A stretch of 64,000 bases of DNA, from the NCBI GenBank assembly GCA_009773355.1, contig WRPG01000014.1, forward strand, positions 16,216 to 80,215. The letters are read 5' to 3'. The notes under the pieces were generated by a model. That model was given only the letters and a program-made list of their open reading frames with translations, made no database searches and had not been told where the DNA came from. Of this stretch, positions 40,922 to 49,625 are shown one piece after another. A program made the translations under genes and the position numbers. Within the stretch, counting starts at the first letter, position 1, and every line of letters starts with the position of its first letter. The stretch comes from Limisphaerales bacterium. GTDB taxonomy: Bacteria > Verrucomicrobiota > Verrucomicrobiia > Limisphaerales > SXTU01.

Positions 40922-41803
40922 TTACTCCGCCCCCCACCGCGCCAGCCGCTGCCGCAGTTTCTTCACATGGGAGAACTTCGGCGTGATGGGTGGGAAGTCG
41001 GCGAGCAGTTGCTCCGCCGTCGGCACCGCGCCCCACGCCGTGACAGTGAACATCTCGAAGGCATGCTGTGACTTGAAGCCCAGCTCGCGGTTCTGCCGGA
41101 GGAAGCGCGCGCGCAGCACCGCCTTCCACTCCTCGCGATCCTTGGGTGCGGCCATCTTGTGCCGGCCAATCCACGGCAGCCACTCGGCGATTTGCGACTG
41201 GTGGCACCACGTCATGTCACAGATGGCCTCGAACGCCGCCTCCACATCCACCGCGAGGTCGTGCGTGTTCGCGCCGAACTGGTAGCCGTCGTAGGTGTTC
41301 AGGATGACGGGCACCTTCACCTGCGTGGACTGCGTTTCGTCCGCCGGATACTCAGGCGTGAAGGCGTGCGGCACGTTGATCATGTAGGCCACCTCGCGCA
41401 CCGCCGTCGCGACGGCGACATGGTCCACATGAATGCCCGCGCGCGGGTCGCTCGCCACCGGCGGGCAAAAAAGGTAATCCGGCTCGAAGTCGCGAATGGC
41501 CTTCCACAGCGCCGCAAGCAAGTCCGTGGTCACGCGCAGGCACGCCTCGCGCGGGATTTGCCCGTTCGGCAAACGCAGCGGCTCGAACTGAAAACCGCCA
41601 ATCGCCGCCGCCGCCGCCTGTTCGCGCAACCTCAGTGCGCCCGTCTCCTCGCGCGTGCGGAAGTGGTGTCCCGCCTTGCCATCGGTGCAGACGACGACCT
41701 TCGCCGTGAAGTCCGCGCCCAGCTTGCGCCGCCACAGCTCGAACGTCCCGGCGGCGGTGAACTCGTAGTCGTCGTGATGCGCGTGCAAAAACAGAACCTT
41801 CAT
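40922..41803 (-). CDS. PIG-L family deacetylase
   Basis: The 293-residue protein belongs to the LmbE/PIG-L family of zinc-dependent N-deacetylases. The zinc motif AHHDDYEF lies near the N-terminus (MKVLFLHAHHDDYEFTAAGT). The third ligand is in GIHVDHVAVATAV. LRLREQAAAAAIGG is the usual helix after the CTDGKAG strand. The start is set at MKVLF, since the upstream open frame is not family-like. Substrates in the family are GlcNAc-containing glycolipids and thiols. The gene diverges from the cyclase gene. Confidence 0.9.
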   Translation of the reverse strand: MKVLFLHAHHDDYEFTAAGTFELWRRKLGADFTAKVVVCTDGKAGHHFRTREETGALRLREQAAAAAIGGFQFEPLRLPNGQIPREACLRVTTDLLAALWKAIRDFEPDYLFCPPVASDPRAGIHVDHVAVATAVREVAYMINVPHAFTPEYPADETQSTQVKVPVILNTYDGYQFGANTHDLAVDVEAAFEAICDMTWCHQSQIAEWLPWIGRHKMAAPKDREEWKAVLRARFLRQNRELGFKSQHAFEMFTVTAWGAVPTAEQLLADFPPITPKFSHVKKLRQRLARWGAE

Positions 41804-41881
41804 AATTGACCCGTCTGCGGGCGGCGGCGAAGAATGCGTCAGCTTCACCGTAGTTAAAAGCAAGACGTTGCCCGCCCACGC

Positions 41882-42934
41882 ATGGCCCTTGCGGAACATT
41901 TCAAGCAGCTCGCCGAGTCCCGCTGGTTCCAGCGGTTCATCATCGGCGCGATTTTCCTCTCCGTCCTAAGCATCGGGCTGGAGACGCTGCCGGGCGTGAC
42001 GCCGGAGGTGACGCGCGGCTTCCAGTTTGTCGAGCGCCTGCTGCTGGGTGTGTTCCTCGCGGAAATGGTCGTGCGCATTGGCGCGCACGGCGCGCGGCCC
42101 TGGCAGTTCTTTGGCAGCGCGTGGAACGCCCTCGACTTCGCCATCGTCGCGCTCTGCTTCGTGCCCGGCATGGACAACCTCGCGGTCCTCCGTCTCGTGC
42201 GCTTGCTGCGCGTGCTGCGGCTGGTCGCGCCGCTCTACGAGTCCGAGGTCATCCGGCGCAAGAACGAGGAGCTGGCCGCCGCCTACCACGCGCTCGACGA
42301 GGAAAAGGAAAAGTCGGAGCGGCTGCTGCTGAACGTGCTGCCCGTGCTCATCGCCGAACGGCTCAAGGGCAGCCCGCAGGTCATCGCCGACCGCTACGAG
42401 GCCGCGAGCGTGCTGTTCGCGGACATCGTCGGCTTCTCGAAGTTCGCCCGTGTCACACCGCCCGAGCAGATTGTCACCATGCTCGACGCGGTCTTCTCCC
42501 GCTTTGACCACCTCGCGGGCGAGCTGCGGCTCGAAAAAATCAAGACCATCGGCGACTGCTACATGGTCGTGGCCGGCGTGCCGGAGCCACGCGCCGACCA
42601 CGCCGAGGCCATCGCGCAGATGGCGCTGGCGATGTTGCGCTCGCTGGGCGAGTTCAACCGCGAGCAAGGCCAGTCGCTGCAACTGCGCGTGGGCCTGCAC
42701 TCGGGTCCGGTTGTGGCCGGCGTCATCGGGCGCAAGAAGTTCATTTACGACCTCTGGGGCGACACGGTGAACACCGCGAGCCGCATGGAGTCGCACGGCG
42801 TTCCCGACCGCGTGCAGGTCACGGAGGAATTCAGCCGGCTGCTGGCAGACAAGTTTCACTTCGAGGAGCGCGGCCCGACTGAAATCAAGGGCATCGGCAC
42901 GCTGAACACCTTCTTCCTTACCGCTGCGAAATGA
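41882..42934 (+). CDS. Voltage-sensor-like domain fused to class III adenylate cyclase
   Basis: The 350-residue protein begins with four membrane spans that match an ion-channel voltage-sensor module: S1 about 17-36, S2 about 48-67 with E61, S3 about 78-95 with the WNALDF motif and D85, and S4 about 99-117 with arginines at 104, 107, 110 and 113 (every third residue). There is no S5-pore-S6. A coiled coil follows directly at about 120-165 (NEELAAAYHALDEEKEKSER). The cyclase domain (about 172-345) has both metal aspartates (D181 in FADIVGFS, D225 in KTIGD), N297 and R301 (VNTASR). K219 and D290 point to ATP over GTP. Its stop overlaps the anmK start. Confidence 0.88.
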   Translation: MALAEHFKQLAESRWFQRFIIGAIFLSVLSIGLETLPGVTPEVTRGFQFVERLLLGVFLAEMVVRIGAHGARPWQFFGSAWNALDFAIVALCFVPGMDNLAVLRLVRLLRVLRLVAPLYESEVIRRKNEELAAAYHALDEEKEKSERLLLNVLPVLIAERLKGSPQVIADRYEAASVLFADIVGFSKFARVTPPEQIVTMLDAVFSRFDHLAGELRLEKIKTIGDCYMVVAGVPEPRADHAEAIAQMALAMLRSLGEFNREQGQSLQLRVGLHSGPVVAGVIGRKKFIYDLWGDTVNTASRMESHGVPDRVQVTEEFSRLLADKFHFEERGPTEIKGIGTLNTFFLTAAK

Positions 42935-44172
42935 GTGCGCGTCCTGCCACTACCCGGAGCGCAGGTGTCCAACCTGCGCGTTCCGGCCAAATTGCTTCGC
43001 GCAGGTTGGACACCTGCGCTCCACTCCGCGTCCTCGGCATCATGTCCGGCACGAGCCTCGACGGTGTGGACCACGCGCTGTGCGACGTGTCGGCGGATGG
43101 CGTCAAGTTGCTGGAGCTTTGGAGCGCAGACTTTCCCAAGGCGCTGCAACGCCGACTTCAACTCTCAGCACGCGGTGAGGCCAGCAGTTGGGAACTCGCC
43201 CAACTTCACCACGACCTCGGCCGCTTCTACGCGACCGCCGCCCAGCGCAGCCCCGCTGCCCGCCGCGCGCAGCTCGTCGGCCTGCACGGACAAACCGTCT
43301 TCCATCATCCGCATCCCACGCGCCCCGCCACGCTGCAACTCGGCGAACCCGCTTACCTCGCCGAGTCCCTGCGTATCCCGGTCATCAGCAACTTCCGCGT
43401 CGCCGACCTTGCGGCGGGCGGACAGGGCGCGCCACTCGCCACGCTCTTTCACCAAGTCGTCTTCGCCCGCCGGGGAAAACATATGTGCGTGAACAACCTC
43501 GGCGGCATCAGCAACGTCACCTCGCTCGACTGGCGGCGCGGCGCGCGACTGCGCGTGCTCGCCTTCGACACCGGCCCCGCGAACGTGCTCATTGACCTGG
43601 CGATGCGCCACCTCACCGAAGGCGAAAACCGCTACGACCGCGAGGGGAGTTTCGCCTCGTTCGGGCAAGCCCATGAGGGCTGCCTGCGCCGCTGGCTGCG
43701 ACATCCCTTCTTCCGCGCCGCGCCGCCCAAGAGCACCGGGCGGGAGGAGTTTGGCGAGCGCTTCTTTGCGCGGGTGCTGGCAGCAATCGAAGCTGGCGAG
43801 CTTTACGAAATGTGCCTGCCCGTCACGCTCACCGAGTTCACTGCGCGTTCGCTGGCGTTGAATTACCAGCTCCACCTGCCCGCGCCGCCGGACCAGGTGA
43901 TTCTCTGCGGCGGCGGCACCGCGAACCTCACCCTGCGCAAGTTCATCCGGCGCGAACTGCTCGCGCTGAATCCGCAGGTTGAAGTGCTGACCTCCGCAGA
44001 CCTCGACTGGCCCACGAAAGCCATCGAGGCCGCCGCCTTCGCGCTGCTGGCATGGCGGCGCTGGCACGGCCTGCCCGGGAACCTGCCGGAGACGACCGGG
44101 GCGAAGCGAGCCGTGCTGTGCGGGCAAGTGACCAAAGCGACGGTAGCTCGACATTCCAGTGTCGAGAATTGA
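42931..44172 (+). CDS. anmK: Anhydro-N-acetylmuramic acid kinase, both ends altered by repeats
   Basis: The family enzyme phosphorylates 1,6-anhydroMurNAc from cell-wall recycling. The core begins LRVLGIMSGTSLDGVDHALC (ATP-binding start) and continues GLHGQTVFHHP, NNLGGISNVTSL, FDTGPANVLIDLAMRHLTEG and ILCGGGTANLTL. From ATG 42931, which overlaps the cyclase stop (ATGA), the first 36 residues include about 22 encoded by an inverted-repeat element (SAGVQPARSGQIASRRLD). The next ATG (in GIMSG) would lose the first strand. The last residues (TVARHSSVEN) and the stop come from a second element. The core looks complete. Confidence 0.9.
   Translation: MSARPATTRSAGVQPARSGQIASRRLDTCAPLRVLGIMSGTSLDGVDHALCDVSADGVKLLELWSADFPKALQRRLQLSARGEASSWELAQLHHDLGRFYATAAQRSPAARRAQLVGLHGQTVFHHPHPTRPATLQLGEPAYLAESLRIPVISNFRVADLAAGGQGAPLATLFHQVVFARRGKHMCVNNLGGISNVTSLDWRRGARLRVLAFDTGPANVLIDLAMRHLTEGENRYDREGSFASFGQAHEGCLRRWLRHPFFRAAPPKSTGREEFGERFFARVLAAIEAGELYEMCLPVTLTEFTARSLALNYQLHLPAPPDQVILCGGGTANLTLRKFIRRELLALNPQVEVLTSADLDWPTKAIEAAAFALLAWRRWHGLPGNLPETTGAKRAVLCGQVTKATVARHSSVEN
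42956..43022. repeat. Inverted-repeat element inside the 5' end of anmK
   Basis: It is 67 bp and of the GGAGCGCAGGTGTCC family, with perfect arms (ggagcgcaggtgtccaacct and its complement) and a short spacer. It is translated in frame at the N-terminus of the anmK product. Confidence 0.92.
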
Positions 44173-44214
44173 GGCATCGCCACTCCTAGCCTCGACTTTG
44201 GAATGTCGAGCTAC
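44143..44214. repeat. Inverted-repeat element at the 3' end of anmK
   Basis: It is 72 bp and of the GTAGCTCGACATT family, like 21944-22018. The left arm (gtagctcgacattccagtgt) is inside the last codons and stop of anmK. The right arm ends at the stop codon of the convergent pseudopilin-like gene. Confidence 0.9.
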
Positions 44215-44960
44215 TACCACATCCCGAACAGCTCATTCCATGTCAGCGAGAGCTGGTAGGTTCCCATCGCCTCAATCTTCCGCCAGGCCGCCGAGCCGTC
44301 GAGATGGGCGACGTTCCCACCCTTGCCGCCGAGCGTCTTCGAGTCCGCGCCGCCCGCCGCCGTGTTCGCGCCGTCCTCGCCGAGGCGCACCGCGCCGTTG
44401 GCTCCGTGCGGCGCGACGGACTGCCCGCCCGTCGGCGACCACACGTTGAGGTCGGTGAAGAGCGGCAGTTGCGGGCCTTCGTCGGACTTGAGCGGCGAGA
44501 GCCAGCCACGCACGGCCAGCATGTTGTTTGTCGCGCGCAGCAACTCGTGGCCGCCAAGATAATTGAATCCGAACACGATGCCGTGCCCGTTCGGCTCGGT
44601 GAACCCGCCGACCTTGAACGGCTTCGGCAGACCGGGGCAGCCGATGACGCGGTCGCTCCCGGCGTAGCGGATGAACTGCGCGAGCGTGTTCGTGGACACG
44701 ACCGGCGGATACTCGAAGTCCGTGTCCGTGGTGCCGTGCGGGAGCTTCTCCTCGAAGTCGCCCGCGTAGAGCAGCGCGCCGAGCGTGGCCTGGCGGAGGT
44801 TGCTGAGACAGGCCGTCCGCTTCGCGCGCTCCTTCGAGCCGACGAGCGCGGGCAGCAGCAGCCCGGCGAGCACGCCGATGATGGCGATGACCACGAGCAG
44901 CTCGATCAGCGTGAACGCGCGGCGGGGGGCGGAGCGGACAACTGGCGGTGGCGCGGTCAT
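44214..44960 (-). CDS. Prepilin-type N-terminal cleavage/methylation domain protein
   Basis: The 248-residue protein starts [20 protein letters not shown] and continues [20 protein letters not shown]. This is a type IV pilin-like leader: a prepilin peptidase would cut before the Phe, leaving a methylated N-terminus. The rest (about 45-248) is a globular domain with [16 protein letters not shown] and, near the end, [18 protein letters not shown], the H-x-DG element of verrucomicrobial and planctomycete secreted pseudopilins. Such proteins are very common in these phyla. The role is unknown. It converges with anmK. Confidence 0.9.
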   Translation of the reverse strand: MTAPPPVVRSAPRRAFTLIELLVVIAIIGVLAGLLLPALVGSKERAKRTACLSNLRQATLGALLYAGDFEEKLPHGTTDTDFEYPPVVSTNTLAQFIRYAGSDRVIGCPGLPKPFKVGGFTEPNGHGIVFGFNYLGGHELLRATNNMLAVRGWLSPLKSDEGPQLPLFTDLNVWSPTGGQSVAPHGANGAVRLGEDGANTAAGGADSKTLGGKGGNVAHLDGSAAWRKIEAMGTYQLSLTWNELFGMW

Positions 44961-45063
44961 CAGAAGTTGACGGCAGATTACCCCCCTGCGCGCGGGTTGC
45001 AACGCGCGCCGGTCCCCGGACTTTTCCTCGCCTAGATTCGCCGCCTGCCGTATCCAGACCGCC

Positions 45064-46299
45064 ATGCACCTGACCGCCCGGACCTGCCTCTGCCTGCTGG
45101 GAAGCGCACTGGTCCTCCCCGCCGCCGACTGGCCGCAGTTCCTCGGCCCCACGCGCAACGCCGCTTACGCCGGCACCGACCTCGCGGACGCCTGGCCGAA
45201 GGAAGGCCCGCCGGTCGCGTGGCAAAAGAAGCTCGGCTCCGGCTGGGCCGGGCCGGTCGCTGCGGATGGGAAAGTTGTCGTGTTCCACCGCGTCGCGAAC
45301 GAGGAATTCGTCGAGTGCCTTGAAGCCAGGACCGGCAGGGAGTTGTGGAAGCAGCCCTTCGCCACCAGCTACACGGACAACTTCGGCTTCGACAACGGCC
45401 CGCGCGCCACGCCGTGCATCGCGGGCGGGCGCGTCTTCGTCTTCGGCGCGAACGGCAACCTGCACGCGCTCGACCTCGCCACCGGCAAGCCGCTCTGGAG
45501 CGCGGACGCGCAGGCGGGTTTCGGCGCGGACAAGGGCTTTTTCGGCTTCGCCTGCTCGCCGCTGGTCGAGGGCAAGGCGCTGCTCGTCAACCTCGGCGGG
45601 AAGAACCGCGCGGGCATCGTCGCCTTCGACACCGCGACCGGCAAGGTGCTCTGGCAGGCGCACGATGAGGAGGCCAGTTACTCCTCCCCCATCGCCGCGA
45701 CCATCGGCGGCCAGCGGCACGCGTTCTTCTTCGCACGGCACAAGCTCGTCTCCCTCGACCCCGCGAATGGCAACGTGCGCTTCGCCTTCCCGTGGGGGCC
45801 GAAGATGCAGGCCTCCGTCAGCGCCGCCGTGCCCGTCGTGAGCGGGGACACGGTGTTCATCTCCGCCGGCTACGGCGCAGGCGCGGCGTTGCTGCGCGTG
45901 AAGGCCGGCGGCGTGGAGAAACTCTGGTCCGGCGAAGAGCAGCTCACCGCGCAATACGTCACGCCCGTCCTGCGTGACGGCTTCCTCTACGGCTTCGAGG
46001 GCCGCGTGGACACCGGCCCGCGCCCCGAGCTGCGCTGCGTGGAACTGGCCACGGGCAAGATCCGCTGGAGCACGGGCCGCGTCGCGCACGGCGGAGTCAT
46101 CCTGGCCGGCAACGACCTCCTCATCGCCGCCGACAGCGGCGAACTCGTCCGCGTGGCCGCCGATCCGAACGCCTTCGTCGAGAAAGCCCGCGCCCAAATC
46201 CTCGGCCGCGAAGGCCGCGCCCAGCCCGCGCTCGCCGACGGCCTCCTCCTCGCCCGCGACAAGGGCAGGCTCGTGGCCGTGGACCTGCGCAAGCGGTAG
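45064..46299 (+). CDS. Secreted PQQ-like beta-propeller repeat protein
   Basis: The 411-residue protein has a signal peptide ([20 protein letters not shown]). A series of propeller blades follows, each with a W near GR or [82 protein letters not shown] and [20 protein letters not shown]. This is the PQQ-2 type repeat. No catalytic residues of a quinoprotein dehydrogenase are clear, so it may be a scaffold or sensor. It converges with the lyase gene with only 6 bases between stops. Confidence 0.88.
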   Translation: MHLTARTCLCLLGSALVLPAADWPQFLGPTRNAAYAGTDLADAWPKEGPPVAWQKKLGSGWAGPVAADGKVVVFHRVANEEFVECLEARTGRELWKQPFATSYTDNFGFDNGPRATPCIAGGRVFVFGANGNLHALDLATGKPLWSADAQAGFGADKGFFGFACSPLVEGKALLVNLGGKNRAGIVAFDTATGKVLWQAHDEEASYSSPIAATIGGQRHAFFFARHKLVSLDPANGNVRFAFPWGPKMQASVSAAVPVVSGDTVFISAGYGAGAALLRVKAGGVEKLWSGEEQLTAQYVTPVLRDGFLYGFEGRVDTGPRPELRCVELATGKIRWSTGRVAHGGVILAGNDLLIAADSGELVRVAADPNAFVEKARAQILGREGRAQPALADGLLLARDKGRLVAVDLRKR

Positions 46300-46305
46300 A
46301 GCCGC

Positions 46306-47802
46306 TCACTGCGCGGCTTCGAGATAGTCGGCGAGCAGCTCGACGTTGCGGATGAACGCGCTGGTCTCGATGCGGTCGCCGAAGTCGAAGTCGCGCTTCT
46401 TCAAGTCGCCCTTCGTCACCCAGCGGCCTTGCGCGTCCAGCACGGCGATGGCGGACTGGACCCGCGCCTCCATGGACTTCGCGCGCGACGCCTTCTGCTC
46501 GGCGGTCGGCGGCTTGGGCTTCGACCGCGCTTGCATCGCCTCGCGCCCACGCTGCTTCACTTCCTCATAGCGGGTGATGGCTCCCGGCACGCCGTAGTCG
46601 CCGCGCCAACTGTAGCCTTTGCGGCGCTCCTCGCTGATGTCCTCCAGCCGGTAATAAATCTTCCCGTCGCGGTCGCCGAAGATGGGCTTGTTCGTGTGCA
46701 GCTCGTAGTAGCGCGCCCAGAGGCCCGGCGACATCTCGGAGCGCTTGAACCACGCGATGGCGCGCGGCAGCGGCTCCAGATAACGCGCGTCGCCCAGCTC
46801 GACGTGGAGGTCGGTGAGCAGGCGCAGCACGCCGACGCTCTCGCTGGTGCAGGCGGCGGGCGGCTCGAAGGCGCGCGCCCACGCCGGCTCCATACGGGCG
46901 TTGTATTGCTGTGCCCAGGTCGGCTGCGGCTCCGGCAACTGCGCAAGGATGAGAAACTCCGCGCCGCGTTTCACGGCGTCGAGGAACTCGCGGCGGCCTG
47001 TGCGATGCCAGGCGTCCAGCAGCGTCAGGATGCAGTCGCGCTGGGTGTTGTCGTTGAGCGTGTAGTGGCGGAAGTAATTTTCCTTTCCGTATTGGCGCGG
47101 GTAAGTCGCGGGGATGCTCGCCTTGAGCACGGGGTAATCCGCCGCGTTGCGCGGCTGGCCGTCGTAGCGCTGCGGCCACGCGCCGTTCGGATACTGCGCC
47201 GCCAGCATCTTCTTGAGCGCGTAGTCCAGCGCGATGCGCACGCGGCCATCGCGCGGGTCGGTCGAGGCTTTGGTCACGTCCGCCAGCGCGAGCAGAAAGC
47301 GGATGGCGCTCTGGGAATTGTTGTCGTCGAACGTGGAAATGTTCTTTCGCTTCGCCACCTCGGCGGCGTTGCAGCTCCCGATGTCCGCGCGGCGATACCA
47401 AGCCGCGCGCTTCACGGGGTCGAACTCGATGAGGTAATCCCAGCCGCCGGACTCCAACTGACCCGTCGCCAGCGCGTCGCCCGCGTCGCGCGCGGCGTCG
47501 AGGAACTGGGTGTCTTTCGTGGCCGCATGGGCGCGCAGAAACGCCTCGCCCATGCTCGGCGTGCCGGGCGGTTGAATCCACACCTGCGTCGCGGTGGCCT
47601 TGGTCTCCCCTGCCCTTTCCTTCAAGTCCAGCGAGTAGCGCCACAGGTAGCCGCCCTCGGCGGAGATGGAGCGCATGAAGCGTGTGGCCCGCGCCAGCGC
47701 CTCGTGCGCCTGCTTCGACAGCGGAGGCGGTTCGGCGGCGGAGATGGCAGTGGCGAGGACAGCGAACTGGCCGGAGGCGCAGAGAAATTCGCGGCGGTTC
47801 AC
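46306..47802 (-). CDS. Exported pectate lyase-like protein (PL10 type)
   Basis: The 498-residue protein is read from GTG 47802 as MNRREFLCASGQFAVLATAI, with a twin-arginine-like signal. A helical toroid-like domain follows. The segment WARYYELHTNKPIFGDRDGK, followed by YRLEDISEERRKGYSWRGDY, matches the conserved end of PL10 pectate lyases. WDYLIEFDPV and FDDNNSQSAIRFLLALADVT also fit. Cleavage of pectin-like substrates is inferred. The frame is open further upstream, through a repeat element, and may use an earlier start. The last 90 residues form a basic linker and helical end. Confidence 0.8.
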   Translation of the reverse strand: MNRREFLCASGQFAVLATAISAAEPPPLSKQAHEALARATRFMRSISAEGGYLWRYSLDLKERAGETKATATQVWIQPPGTPSMGEAFLRAHAATKDTQFLDAARDAGDALATGQLESGGWDYLIEFDPVKRAAWYRRADIGSCNAAEVAKRKNISTFDDNNSQSAIRFLLALADVTKASTDPRDGRVRIALDYALKKMLAAQYPNGAWPQRYDGQPRNAADYPVLKASIPATYPRQYGKENYFRHYTLNDNTQRDCILTLLDAWHRTGRREFLDAVKRGAEFLILAQLPEPQPTWAQQYNARMEPAWARAFEPPAACTSESVGVLRLLTDLHVELGDARYLEPLPRAIAWFKRSEMSPGLWARYYELHTNKPIFGDRDGKIYYRLEDISEERRKGYSWRGDYGVPGAITRYEEVKQRGREAMQARSKPKPPTAEQKASRAKSMEARVQSAIAVLDAQGRWVTKGDLKKRDFDFGDRIETSAFIRNVELLADYLEAAQ

Positions 47803-47810
47803 GGATGCTG

Positions 47811-47914
47811 GGCGCGCGGCCCTCCGGGCCGCAGCAGCTTGGACTGTTGACGTGACTCGGATGCCAGAAGCGCTGCCGACGAAGTTGCCGCTGCGGGCCA
47901 GAGGCCCGCGCTCC
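47811..47914. repeat. Inverted-repeat element between lyase and DUF1501 genes
   Basis: The left arm gcgcgcggccctccgggccg pairs with the right arm cgggccagaggcccgcgctc imperfectly. Both arms are hairpins themselves. The total is about 104 bp. It lies between the lyase start and the DUF1501 stop on the minus strand, and belongs loosely to the GCGGC family. Confidence 0.7.
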
Positions 47915-47932
47915 GAACTGACGACACCCAGC

Positions 47933-49387
47933 TCACGCAAGAATGTCCTTCACCACGTGCCCATGCACGTCCGTCAGCCGGTAGTCGCGGCCTTGGAAGC
48001 GGAACGTCAGCTTCTCATGGTTGAAGCCGAGCTGGTGCATGATGGTCGCCTGGAGGTCGTGGACGTGGACCTTGTTCTCAACAATGCCGAAGCCCAGTTC
48101 GTCCGTCTCGCCGTAGCTGAAGCCTCGCTTGATGCCCGCGCCCGCCAGCATGAGGCTGAAGCAGTCCGGGTAGTGGTCGCGCCCGAGCACCGCGCTCGCG
48201 GCGGTGCGGCCCTCGCGGAACGGCGTGCGGCCAAACTCGCCGCCCCACACGATGAGCGTGTCGTCCAGCAGGCCGCGCTGCTTCAAGTCCTCGATGAGCG
48301 CCACGACCGGCTTGTCCGTGCGGGCCATCTTCTTCGTGAGGCCGTCGGTGATGCCCGTGTCCGCGCCGGTGCCGTGGAAGTCCCAGCCCCAGTCGAAGAG
48401 CTGCACGTAACGCACGCCCTGTTCGATGAGCCGGCGCGCGAGCAGACAGTTATTGGCGAAACTCGCGTCGCCCGGCTTCGCGCCGTAGGAGTCGAGCAGC
48501 GCCTGCGGTTCCTTGGAAATGTCCATGACCTCCGGCACGCTCGTCTGCATGCGGAAGGCGAGTTCATACTGCGCGATGCGCGTGGCCGTCTCCGGGCTGC
48601 CCAGCTCCTGCGCCTGCAATTCGTTCAGGTCGCGCAACGTGTCGAGCGTGCGGCGGCGCATCTCGCGGTCCATGCCGGGCGGGTTCGAGACGTAGAGGAC
48701 GGGATCGCCCTTCGAGCGGCATTGCACGCCCTGATAAACCGACGGGAGGAAGCCATTTCCCCAGCAGCTCTGGCCGCCGCTGGGCTGCACGCCGCTGCTG
48801 ATGAGCACCACGAAGCCGGGCAAATTCTCGTTCTCCGTGCCGAGACCGTAGGTCACCCAGGTGCCCATCGCGGGCCGGCCTTGGCGACCGGACCCGGTGT
48901 AGAGCAGCAGCTCGGCGGGCGCGTGGTTGAACTCGTCCGTGGTGATGGACTTGACGACCGTGATGTCGTTCGCGATGCGCGGGAGGTTCGTGAGCGCGTC
49001 GGACATCCAGATGCCGCCCTGCCCGTGCTGCGCGTAAGTGCGCGGGGTGCCCATGAGCTTCGGCACGCCGCTCGTGAAGGCGAAGCGCCGGCCCTTCAAG
49101 AACTGGTCGGGGCAGTCCTGGCCGTTGCGTTTCACCAGCTCGGGCTTGTAGTCGAAAATGTCCAGGTGCGGCGGCGCGCCGCTCATGTGCAGGTAAATCA
49201 CGCGCTTCGCCTTCGGCGTGAAGTGTGGTGCGCGCGGCGCGAGCGGCCGCGCGGGATCCGTGGGGTTGATGTCCGCCTTCGCGTCGGTCAGCGTCTCCAG
49301 CGCGATCGCGCCGAGGCTGAACTGCCCCGCGCGGCGGAGAAACGTGCGGCGGGTCTGGTGTTGGAGTTTCAGCAATTGCGGATTCAT
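47933..49387 (-). CDS. DUF1501 family exported protein, second copy
   Basis: The 484-residue protein begins MNPQLLKLQHQTRRTFLRRA, with a twin-arginine signal. The core matches the DUF1501 protein at 30588: RVIYLHMSGAPPHLDIFDYK, DITVVKSITTDEFNHAPAEL, RYVQLFDWGWDFHGTGADTG and IVWGGEFGRTPFREGRTAAS. An alternative ATG lies 15 bases upstream. No DUF1549/DUF1553 cytochrome gene adjoins this copy. Function is unknown; the fold is sulfatase/phosphatase-like. Confidence 0.9.
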   Translation of the reverse strand: MNPQLLKLQHQTRRTFLRRAGQFSLGAIALETLTDAKADINPTDPARPLAPRAPHFTPKAKRVIYLHMSGAPPHLDIFDYKPELVKRNGQDCPDQFLKGRRFAFTSGVPKLMGTPRTYAQHGQGGIWMSDALTNLPRIANDITVVKSITTDEFNHAPAELLLYTGSGRQGRPAMGTWVTYGLGTENENLPGFVVLISSGVQPSGGQSCWGNGFLPSVYQGVQCRSKGDPVLYVSNPPGMDREMRRRTLDTLRDLNELQAQELGSPETATRIAQYELAFRMQTSVPEVMDISKEPQALLDSYGAKPGDASFANNCLLARRLIEQGVRYVQLFDWGWDFHGTGADTGITDGLTKKMARTDKPVVALIEDLKQRGLLDDTLIVWGGEFGRTPFREGRTAASAVLGRDHYPDCFSLMLAGAGIKRGFSYGETDELGFGIVENKVHVHDLQATIMHQLGFNHEKLTFRFQGRDYRLTDVHGHVVKDILA

Positions 49388-49625
49388 GGGCGCGAGCATC
49401 AATCAACTGACGTTCCGGGCTGCGCGGCATTCTAACAGCCGCCGTCCTGAAACCGGATAGGCAATAAATCTTCATCCGCGGGCTTGACTCGACCTCGGGC
49501 AACCAAGTGAAATCATAGCGTTACCAAGGGTTCGCGGTCGTGTGACTGCGGAGGCAGTGTGGATGGTCGGGCCGCCATCCAAGTGATGCGCGCCGCCATG
49601 CCGGCGTGCCACAGAGACGCTAGTC

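Noticed and set aside
41882..42300. An ion channel
   Set aside because: The four-span module lacks S5, pore loop and S6, and runs directly into a coiled coil and cyclase.
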